This document shows positions 1 through 5,401 of a DNA stretch of 5,963 bases, in pieces. The notes below the pieces were generated by a model that was not told where the DNA came from, did no database searches, and saw nothing but the letters and a program-made list of their open reading frames with translations. Each line of letters opens with the position of its first letter. The stretch's first letter is position 1. Position numbers and translations under genes: made by a program. Origin of the DNA: JAUNKE01 sp041784625 (lineage in GTDB: Bacteria; Bacillota; Clostridia; Peptostreptococcales; Filifactoraceae); the NCBI GenBank assembly GCA_041784625.1, contig JBHBDS010000012.1, forward strand, positions 1-5,963, written 5' to 3'.

Positions 1-53
1 AAAAAGAATTGTTTACAAGTTTTTTTGCGAAAGAGTCTTATTTACAAAAAAAT

Positions 54-71
54 TTCGATTGATGAATCGAA
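54..71. other. Small inverted repeat upstream of mnmG
   Basis: TTCGATT (54-60) and AATCGAA (65-71) are perfect 7-base complements around a GATG loop. The repeat lies 26 nt before the mnmG start in AT-rich, apparently non-coding DNA. Only three T's follow, so it is a poor intrinsic terminator. It could be the end of an upstream unit, a leader hairpin or chance. No convincing promoter with correct spacing is visible in 1-96, so mnmG may be read from further upstream, as when it follows mnmE; that gene is outside the window. Confidence 0.3.
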
Positions 72-96
72 TTTCAATTATATAGAAAGTTATACC

Positions 97-2001
97 ATGT
101 ATTTTAACGCAGGGAATTACGATGTCATTGTCGTTGGAGCAGGGCATGCTGGCTGTGAAGCGGCGCTTGCCTCAGCTCGAATGGGCAAACAAACTTTGTT
201 GATTACGATGAACCTCGACACGATTGCACATATGCCATGCAATCCTGCGATCGGTGGTACAGGCAAGAGCCAACTCGTTCGAGAACTTGACGCACTCGGC
301 GGACAGATGGGAATCAACATCGACAAAACATTTATTCAATCACGAACACTCAATGCGTCAAAAGGACCAGCGGTGCAATCGGTGCGAGCACAAGCGGACA
401 AGGTTAAATACCATGTCGAGATGAAAAAAACGCTGGAGAATCAAGAAAACCTCTCTCTTGTGATGGACGAGGTGATCGAATTAATTCACGAGAACAAAGT
501 GGTCAGCGGCGTAAGAACGCTGCAACTTTGCGAATATTATGCGAAGAAGGTCATTCTTTGCACGGGTGTGTTTCTCGAAGGACGCATCTATATGGGCGAG
601 GTAAACTTTGCCTCGGGACCACTCGGACAGCCGAGTGCACAGTTTTTATCCAAAAGCCTGCACGAGCTCGAGCTTCCGTTGCGCAAATTCAAAACGGGAA
701 CGCCAGCACGTGTGCATGGAGACAGCATCGACTTTTCACAAATGGAGATTCAGTACGGAGATGAAAAAATCGTACCATTCTCTTTTATGTCGCCGAAGCT
801 TGTTCATGACAACCAGGTGGTGTGCTATCTCACTAGAACGAGAGAACATACGCATAGCATCATTCGCAACAATCTCAATCGATCTGCAGTCTATGGTGGG
901 ATGATCGATTCCAAAGGGCCGAGATATTGCCCATCGATTGAAGATAAGGTGGTGCGATTTCCAGACAAAGAGACGCATCAATTTTTTGTAGAGCCAGAAG
1001 GCGTGGACACCAAGGAGTATTATATCCAAGGATTTTCGTCCTCATTGCCATACGAAGTGCAATTGCAGATGTATCATACGGTAATCGGGCTGGAAAATGC
1101 GCAGCTGATGCGACCAGCTTATGCGATCGAATATGATTGTATCGATCCGATGCATCTGGATCTCTCGCTCAAAGTAACTTCGGTCGAAAATCTCTACAGC
1201 GCTGGACAATTCAACGGCACGAGCGGCTATGAAGAAGCGGCAGCACAGGGACTGATCGCAGCGATCAATGCGGTAAGAAACATCGACAATCTCGAGCCGA
1301 TCATTCTCGATCGAGCAACGGCGTACATCGGCGTGCTGATTGACGATCTCGTGACCAAAGGGACGAATGAGCCGTATCGAATGATGACTTCTCGAGCAGA
1401 ATATCGACTGCTACTACGACAAGACAATGCGGATTTGCGATTGACCGAGCTTGGACGAGAAATCGGACTGGTAAGCGATGAGCGATACGAAGCATTTTTG
1501 AACAAGAAAGAAGAAATCGAGCGAGAATTCGAGCGACTACGCAGCGAGAAAATAAAACCAGCGGAAGCGGATGATTTGATGATTGAAAAAAATCTTCAGC
1601 CGCTTGGCAAAACGCTGAGTCTGTACGATTTTCTCAAAAGACCAGAAGTTGATTACGAGCTGCTCAAACAACTCGGCAAATACGATGGCAATTTGCATCC
1701 ACAAGTGGAAGAGCAATGCCAAATTCAAATAAAATACGAGGGCTACATCAAAAAACAAATTCAGCAGGTGGAAGCTTTCAACAAATTAGAAAAAAGAAAA
1801 ATCCCAAGAGATTTTGACTACGAACAGATTTCGGGACTACGACTCGAAGCAAAACAAAAACTCTCAGAAATCAAACCGATCAACATCGGGCAGGCGAGCC
1901 GCATCTCGGGCGTGTCGCCAGCGGACATTTCTGTATTGCTGGTATTTTTGCAAGCATACAACAAAGAAAATTCGCCGACACTCGACGATTACGAGGAATA
2001 G
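97..2001 (+). CDS. mnmG: tRNA uridine-5-carboxymethylaminomethyl modification enzyme MnmG (GidA)
   Basis: FAD-dependent cytoplasmic enzyme that works with the GTPase MnmE to install the (carboxymethyl)aminomethyl group at C5 of wobble uridine U34 in certain tRNAs. The 634-aa product is near the family's usual 620-640. The FAD dinucleotide motif GAGHAG is at residues 14-19. PCNPAIGGTGKSQLVRE (47-63) carries a conserved Cys at 48, and GPRYCPSIEDK (274-284) carries the second conserved Cys at 278. The family signature SAGQFNGTSGYEEAAAQG is at 368-385. The C-terminal helical MnmE/tRNA-contact region includes KYEGYIKKQ (546-554). The frame is open back to a TTG at 25, but ATG 97 is chosen because it gives the canonical N-terminus (family proteins start a few residues before NYDVIVVGAG) and the extra 24 residues look like translated leader. 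Its Shine-Dalgarno (AGAAAG near 84-89) is weak. CGA is the main Arg codon (18 of 32). The gene ends in TAG and is not followed by rsmG. Confidence 0.97.
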   Translation: MYFNAGNYDVIVVGAGHAGCEAALASARMGKQTLLITMNLDTIAHMPCNPAIGGTGKSQLVRELDALGGQMGINIDKTFIQSRTLNASKGPAVQSVRAQADKVKYHVEMKKTLENQENLSLVMDEVIELIHENKVVSGVRTLQLCEYYAKKVILCTGVFLEGRIYMGEVNFASGPLGQPSAQFLSKSLHELELPLRKFKTGTPARVHGDSIDFSQMEIQYGDEKIVPFSFMSPKLVHDNQVVCYLTRTREHTHSIIRNNLNRSAVYGGMIDSKGPRYCPSIEDKVVRFPDKETHQFFVEPEGVDTKEYYIQGFSSSLPYEVQLQMYHTVIGLENAQLMRPAYAIEYDCIDPMHLDLSLKVTSVENLYSAGQFNGTSGYEEAAAQGLIAAINAVRNIDNLEPIILDRATAYIGVLIDDLVTKGTNEPYRMMTSRAEYRLLLRQDNADLRLTELGREIGLVSDERYEAFLNKKEEIEREFERLRSEKIKPAEADDLMIEKNLQPLGKTLSLYDFLKRPEVDYELLKQLGKYDGNLHPQVEEQCQIQIKYEGYIKKQIQQVEAFNKLEKRKIPRDFDYEQISGLRLEAKQKLSEIKPINIGQASRISGVSPADISVLLVFLQAYNKENSPTLDDYEE

Positions 2002-2117
2002 AAAAAATCTTGAGATTGATCGAAGAGTTTCGTAGAGGTATCCGAAAGTGAGTAAAAAAATTAATCAACAAAAGAATTTTTTTCAAAAAAAGAGTTATCG
2101 TTGATCAAAAATGGTTA

Positions 2118-2144
2118 TAAACTTTTTGGGAATGCTTCCGAATA
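2118..2144 (+). promoter_or_regulatory. Candidate sigma-28 (SigD/FliA-type) flagellar promoter
   Basis: TAAACTTT at 2118-2125, then an 11-nt spacer, then TCCGAATA at 2137-2144. The flagellar sigma-28 consensus is TAAAGTTT-N11-GCCGATAA, so the -35 matches 7 of 8, the spacing is exact, and the -10 matches 5 of 8 including the CCGA core. It faces the flagellar operon and would start transcription near 2150, leaving a leader of about 220 nt. Matches of this quality can occur by chance in AT-rich DNA, so this rests on context plus spacing. Confidence 0.4.
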
Positions 2145-2180
2145 AATAATGAGGGAGCAAAATACAGACGAAATTTATTA

Positions 2181-2209
2181 GCGCAGGGCTTGCATAGCGA
2201 GCCTTGCGC
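2181..2209. other. Strong GC-rich hairpin in the flagellar leader
   Basis: Bases 2181-2193 pair with 2197-2209 to give a continuous 13-bp stem with two G.U wobbles (2186-2204 and 2191-2199, + strand RNA) and a 3-nt ATA loop. TTA (2178-2180) and TAA (2211-2213) can extend it past one bulged A. It is by far the most GC-rich stretch in the gap. Neither strand has a T-run directly after the stem, so it is not a standard intrinsic terminator. It could be a regulatory leader structure, an RNA stability element, a protein-binding palindrome or a copy of a dispersed intergenic repeat. Only one copy is in this window. Confidence 0.6.
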
Positions 2210-2259
2210 ATAAGTGCAAAAAAATATTGACAGCCAGGACGACAGAATTTCCAAAAATC

Positions 2260-2283
2260 TACGAGCGAAAGGCTTGTATTTTT
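2260..2283 (+). terminator. Possible intrinsic terminator or attenuator
   Basis: TACGAGC (2260-2266) pairs with GCTTGTA (2272-2278) around a GAAAG loop, with one G.U pair, and TTTTT follows at 2279-2283. An A-run at 2253-2257 precedes the stem, so the element is roughly bidirectional. The stem is short with only three G-C pairs, so it would be a weak terminator. It could end mnmG transcription about 260 nt after the stop codon. If the sigma-28-like promoter upstream is real, it would instead sit in the operon leader as an attenuator. Confidence 0.35.
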
Positions 2284-2359
2284 AGCGAAATGCAATTATT
2301 TTTTTTGACGACAAGAATTATAAAATGATTACTTAAAAAAGAGGTAAATGTTAGAACAT

Positions 2360-2365
2360 GGAGGG
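2360..2365 (+). promoter_or_regulatory. Shine-Dalgarno that decides the PilZ gene start
   Basis: GGAGGG lies 4 nt before ATG 2370. It overlaps the alternative in-frame ATG at 2358, whose own best site is GAGGT at 2341-2345, 12 nt away and too distant. This favours 2370 as the start, with 2358 possible. Confidence 0.6.
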
Positions 2366-2369
2366 CAGC

Positions 2370-3002
2370 ATGAGTGAAGTAGAGAAAATCCATGAAGAAG
2401 TGATTACGTCAGCGAAGAGTTTTGATCTATATGATTACAAAGGACAAAAAGTGGCAATCGGGAACCTCGATTACGTTGGAGAAAAGATTTCCGTGTTTAC
2501 GGTATCGGTTTTCTTGAGCGATGACATCATAGCGCCGCTACGTATCGAGTCAAAGATCAATTACGCAGAAGTTTATTCGGCGAATATCAATCGCATCGAA
2601 CACAATCGGATTGTTCTGGAATCGCTCAGAAATATCAGCAAAGATTTGCAAGAAGACATCAAAGTAGAGATGCAAGCAGAAATTACCATGTCGCTCATCG
2701 ACCAATATGAACAGAAGAGGGAAAATGAAAAAATAAATGTCAATCTGATGGACATCAGCAGTGGGGGAGTAGCGTTTCGGACCGACAAAGTGCTCAAAGT
2801 CGGTAGCATTGTGACGATGCCGCTGAATATTTTGAGACTGGATTTCGACGGCAAGTTGGTGATACTAAGAAGAGAGATTCTTGGCAGAAATTACAAATAT
2901 GGATGCCGTTTTACGGATCTTAAAACCAACGAAGAGAGCGTGATCCGAAAAGCGATTTACCGATTGCAAATTGAGGAGTCTCGTGGAAAGGGGAAGCGAT
3001 AG
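2370..3002 (+). CDS. PilZ-domain protein heading the flagellar operon, degenerate c-di-GMP motif
   Basis: The product is 210 aa (214 if started at ATG 2358), soluble, with no signal peptide or membrane segment. Residues about 15-88 are beta-rich (KVAIGNLDYVGEKISVFTVS and following) and may form an N-terminal barrel like that of YcgR-type proteins. Residues about 94-200 are a PilZ domain: DISSGG at 128-133 fits the D/NxSxxG motif, and YKYGCRFTDL (175-184) plus the helix SVIRKAIYRLQ (190-200) match the usual PilZ C-terminal part. The RxxxR motif that normally clamps cyclic di-GMP is replaced by QEDIK (94-98), so Q and K stand where both arginines are expected. Ligand binding may be weak or lost. 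The stop codon is one base from the flgB ATG, so translation is probably coupled and the protein should act in flagellar assembly or motor control. The PilZ fold call is firm; the function is inferred. Confidence 0.85.
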   Translation: MSEVEKIHEEVITSAKSFDLYDYKGQKVAIGNLDYVGEKISVFTVSVFLSDDIIAPLRIESKINYAEVYSANINRIEHNRIVLESLRNISKDLQEDIKVEMQAEITMSLIDQYEQKRENEKINVNLMDISSGGVAFRTDKVLKVGSIVTMPLNILRLDFDGKLVILRREILGRNYKYGCRFTDLKTNEESVIRKAIYRLQIEESRGKGKR

Positions 3003-3003
3003 T

Positions 3004-3390
3004 ATGAAAACCATTTTTGGCAACTCAATCAAAATGACAGAAAAGACGCTGGACTATCTTTGGAGAAGGCAGGAAGTGATTTCCAACAACATTGCGAATC
3101 AAGACACACCAAATTACAAAGCGAAGGTGCTCACCTTTGAGGACAATCTAAAAAGACAGATTGAGGGAGCAAAACTCACTGGAACTCGCAGTGAATATTC
3201 TTCAGCGATCGATCGAGCAAGAGAAGAAATCGCAGAGAACAATTCGGGTTCGAACCGACTCGATGGGAATAATGTGAGTCCCGACGCCGAATATGTGGAA
3301 CTCGCAAGAACAGGTCTGCAATATCAATATGCGCTTCGAGCAATCAGCGACGAGTTTATGAGACTGCGAAGCGTAATCAAAGGTCAATAA
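3004..3390 (+). CDS. flgB: Flagellar basal-body rod protein FlgB
   Basis: Proximal rod subunit of the flagellar drive shaft, exported by the flagellar type III system and assembled next to FliE and the MS-ring. The product is 128 aa, close to the usual 130. The rod-family N-terminal signature RRQEVISNNIANQDTPNYKA is at residues 21-40, DGNNVSPDAEYVELA at 87-101 matches the conserved FlgB segment before the C-terminal helix, and the protein ends in a helix with LRSVIKG. ATG 3004 is chosen because it follows an AAGGGGA Shine-Dalgarno (2988-2994) and gives the standard FlgB start; in-frame TTG 2971 would lie inside the PilZ gene. The gene ends with two in-frame stops, TAA TAG. The next gene is fliE after 12 nt, whereas flgC normally sits here. 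Confidence 0.95.
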   Translation: MKTIFGNSIKMTEKTLDYLWRRQEVISNNIANQDTPNYKAKVLTFEDNLKRQIEGAKLTGTRSEYSSAIDRAREEIAENNSGSNRLDGNNVSPDAEYVELARTGLQYQYALRAISDEFMRLRSVIKGQ

Positions 3391-3402
3391 TAGGGGGAGC
3401 TT

Positions 3403-3699
3403 ATGTTTATCAAACCAATGAATCCGATTGAATCAATTGGACAACTTCAGAGCGTTAAGCCGAGCACCAATGCTTCGGGCTCGGTGTTCCAGGATATTTT
3501 CAAACAGGCAATCGACAATGTAATTCAGACCGACAAAGAAGTACAACAAGAGCAATATTTACTAGCGACGGGGCAGACGGAAGATCTCCACAACCTAACG
3601 ATCGCAGCGACCAAGGCGCAATTGTCTATAGACTTGATGATTCAGCTTCGCAACCGAGCGATGGAATCATACAATGAGATTATGAGGATCAATCTGTAA
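3403..3699 (+). CDS. fliE: Flagellar hook-basal body complex protein FliE
   Basis: Small periplasm-side protein that joins the MS-ring (FliF) to the proximal rod and is among the first substrates of the flagellar export gate. The product is 98 aa, typical for the family. The N-terminal part (1-25) is low in conserved features; SVFQDIFKQAIDNV (27-40) and LATGQTEDLHNLTIAATKAQ (54-73) are the family helices, and LMIQLRNRAMESYNEIMRI (78-96) is the hallmark FliE C-terminus. A strong GGGGGAG Shine-Dalgarno (3393-3399) begins on the second flgB stop codon. The gene ends in three consecutive in-frame stops (TAA TAG TAA, 3697-3705), and the last runs into the fliF Shine-Dalgarno. Confidence 0.95.
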   Translation: MFIKPMNPIESIGQLQSVKPSTNASGSVFQDIFKQAIDNVIQTDKEVQQEQYLLATGQTEDLHNLTIAATKAQLSIDLMIQLRNRAMESYNEIMRINL

Positions 3700-3703
3700 T
3701 AGT

Positions 3704-3709
3704 AAGGGG
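3704..3709 (+). promoter_or_regulatory. Shine-Dalgarno supporting a GTG start for fliF
   Basis: AAGGGG ends 9 nt before GTG 3719. No in-frame ATG lies nearby, since the ATG at 3723 is out of frame, so the ribosome site fixes the non-ATG start of fliF. Confidence 0.65.
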
Positions 3710-3718
3710 TAGTTTGTT

Positions 3719-5401
3719 GTGAATGATAAGGTCAAGTTTTATTTCGAAAAAATAAAAAAAGCTTATTCCGATATTCATCCGAAAAGAAGAAAACAAATTG
3801 GGATCGTTCTCTTGCTCATCATCGTGGCATCGGTGGGAGTGGCTGGATTTTTGAACATCAAAAAATACGATACGCTTTTTGTGGGACTCAATGAGCAGGA
3901 AGCTCGAGAGATTATCGGCAAACTTCAAGACAAGGGCGTTGCTTACCGCTACGAAAACGATGGAACGATTCTTGTCGATTCCAAAGAGGAAGAGCGGATC
4001 AAAGCAGAGCTCGTCTATGAGGGTTATCCGAAAAGTGGTTTTACTTACGATATTTTCAAAGAGAATATCAACTTGATGACAACGGATTTTGAGAAGAATA
4101 GCTACAAACTTTTTGAGCTGCAAGATCGAATCGGGGCAACCATTCGCTTGTTTGATGGTGTGAAGGATGCCAAGGTGACGATCGCACTGGGCGAAGAGCG
4201 ACGCTATGTGCTGGATGCCAACCAAAAAACGCCAGCGAGCGCATCGGTGGTCGTGGTGATGCAAAACGGTGGATCGCCATCGCCAGAGCAAGTGAAAGGG
4301 ATTCAGCGACTCGTTTCCAAAAGTATTCCGCAGCTTGACCTCAGCAATGTGGTCGTGCTGGATGGAGATGGCAACGACGTCAGCCAAAGCGATTCATTGC
4401 AATCCGAACTCGCAAAACTTCGCAAAGAGTTTGAGACGCAAATCGAAAATTCGGTGAAATCAAAAATCATCAACGTGCTCGCACCATTTTATGGCGAAGA
4501 AAACATTCGTGTTTCGGTCAAAGCGACCGTTGATATGAACAAAAAAATTCGAGAAACGATCAACTATACATTGCCAGAGCTGGCAACCAAGGAAGAAAAA
4601 CAGCCGACGGTTGTTCTGGATGCCAATGGAGAGATCATTGATGAGCTCCCAGCAACCGAAACGGATGAGAATACCAACGAAGTCATTCGTGGAATCCCAT
4701 CCCGTGAATCGATCAACCAAGAGATCACAAGAGATCGTAATCAAGCGGGCGGCGTGGTAGGAACGGAATCCAATGCGGATATTCCAATCTATGGCGCAGG
4801 ACTTCCGATCAACGGAAACGAGCTTCATGTGATCAACCAAAACGACATCGACTACCTCGTGAACCAAATCAAGGAGCAAACGCAGGTCGATAGCGGAATG
4901 GTCGAAGATATGATGATTTCTGTCTCGCTCAACAACAAGGGAACGCCAGGGCTTTCGAGAGAAGACTTGCTCGGATTAATTGGAAATGCGGCGGGAATCG
5001 AAAAAGACAAACAAGAGAGCAAAATCACGGTGGTGAGCGGAGCGTTCTACGCACCAGAAGAACCGCCAGCGGAAGAAGTGCCGCCGACACTACTGGATCA
5101 ATATCGAATTTGGATTTACGGAGCAGTGGCAGCGTTTATCCTCGCATTCATCGTCACGCTGATTGTGTTTATGATTTTGCGTAAGCGCAAGAAGAAAAAA
5201 CGTCAAAAACTCGCAATTGGCAGTGCAAATCACATGGAAGTCATCGAAGAAAAAGCTGCTCTCGAGCCAGAGCTTATCAGCATCAAAAACGAAAAAACGC
5301 TCGAGCTTCGAAATAACATTCGAGACTTCGCCGTGGAAAATCCAGAAATATCTGCACAGCTCATCCGTTCATGGCTGAGAGGGGAGGGATTAGATGACTA
5401 A
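3719..5401 (+). CDS. fliF: Flagellar MS-ring protein FliF
   Basis: Inner-membrane protein whose oligomer forms the MS-ring, the base on which export gate, rod and C-ring are built. The 560-aa product is within the family range (about 520-570). Order: short cytoplasmic N-terminus rich in Lys/Arg; membrane helix about 27-46 (IGIVLLLIIVASVGVAGFLN); YscJ/FliF ring-building domain about 47-215, including LFVGLNEQEAREI and GYPKSGFTYDIF; FliF C-terminal periplasmic domain about 245-440 with an acidic linker about 300-345; second membrane helix about 465-487, followed by a basic stop-transfer KRKKKKR; cytoplasmic FliG-binding tail about 525-557 (FAVENPEISAQLIRSWLRGE). Start is GTG 3719. The stop codon overlaps the fliG start by 8 nt, as expected for a rotor pair made in matched amounts. 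No frameshift or lost segment is seen. Confidence 0.97.
   Translation: MNDKVKFYFEKIKKAYSDIHPKRRKQIGIVLLLIIVASVGVAGFLNIKKYDTLFVGLNEQEAREIIGKLQDKGVAYRYENDGTILVDSKEEERIKAELVYEGYPKSGFTYDIFKENINLMTTDFEKNSYKLFELQDRIGATIRLFDGVKDAKVTIALGEERRYVLDANQKTPASASVVVVMQNGGSPSPEQVKGIQRLVSKSIPQLDLSNVVVLDGDGNDVSQSDSLQSELAKLRKEFETQIENSVKSKIINVLAPFYGEENIRVSVKATVDMNKKIRETINYTLPELATKEEKQPTVVLDANGEIIDELPATETDENTNEVIRGIPSRESINQEITRDRNQAGGVVGTESNADIPIYGAGLPINGNELHVINQNDIDYLVNQIKEQTQVDSGMVEDMMISVSLNNKGTPGLSREDLLGLIGNAAGIEKDKQESKITVVSGAFYAPEEPPAEEVPPTLLDQYRIWIYGAVAAFILAFIVTLIVFMILRKRKKKKRQKLAIGSANHMEVIEEKAALEPELISIKNEKTLELRNNIRDFAVENPEISAQLIRSWLRGEGLDD
5381..5388 (+). promoter_or_regulatory. fliG Shine-Dalgarno inside the fliF coding end
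   Basis: GGGGAGGG, with its GGAGG core at 5383-5387 and a 6-nt spacer to ATG 5394, sits on the last codons of fliF. Together with the 8-nt gene overlap it points to coupled translation of fliF and fliG. Confidence 0.7.

Larger units (their letters stand above)
2002..2357. other. Intergenic region between mnmG and the flagellar operon
   Basis: This 356-nt AT-rich gap has no ORF I can support on either strand; the longest, 66 codons on the minus strand at 2095-2295, resembles nothing I recognise. It contains A/T homopolymer runs (for example T8 at 2299-2306) and three notable elements annotated separately: a sigma-28-like promoter candidate, a strong hairpin and a terminator-like hairpin. A weaker stem pairs GCTTCC (2134-2139) with GGGAGC (2153-2158) across a 13-nt loop. 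The region probably contains both the end of the mnmG transcript and the promoter and leader of the flagellar operon. Confidence 0.75.

Noticed and set aside
25..96. N-terminal extension of mnmG from TTG 25
   Set aside because: No Shine-Dalgarno precedes it, the added 24 residues are AT-rich leader translation, and ATG 97 gives the standard family N-terminus.
2001..2051. Short frame just after mnmG reading EKILRLIEEFRRGIRK, suggestive of a gene remnant such as rsmG
   Set aside because: Only 16 codons before a stop with a possible TTG start; too short to assign to any gene, and amphipathic-looking short peptides arise by chance.
2227..2232. Perfect TTGACA -35 hexamer
   Set aside because: No acceptable -10 sequence lies 16-18 nt downstream (the bases there read TTCCAAAA).
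2181..2245. Cyclic di-GMP (GEMM-I) riboswitch, suggested by CGCAGGGC at 2182-2189 and AGCCAGG at 2232-2238 near a PilZ gene
   Set aside because: The nearly invariant GCAAAGCC segment and tetraloop-receptor arrangement are absent, and the strong 13-bp hairpin uses the would-be conserved bases.
2095..2295. A 66-codon minus-strand frame in the intergenic gap
   Set aside because: No recognisable family or good ribosome site, and it spans the strong hairpin and the terminator-like hairpin, so non-coding function explains the region better.
2305..2324. TTGACG (2305-2310) and TATAAA (2319-2324) as a housekeeping promoter just before the PilZ gene
   Set aside because: The spacer is only 8 nt, and no good -35 lies 17 nt before the TATAAA. 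A weak promoter here cannot be excluded.
2348..2377. Nine-codon upstream reading frame overlapping the PilZ start
   Set aside because: The GAGGT before it is only 2 nt from the ATG, too close for good initiation; no sign that it is translated.
3689..4387. A 232-codon open frame on the minus strand opposite fliF
   Set aside because: The + strand frame is an unmistakable FliF. The antisense frame is open because of codon bias on the coding strand; its product is rich in His, Phe and Ile with no recognisable domain.
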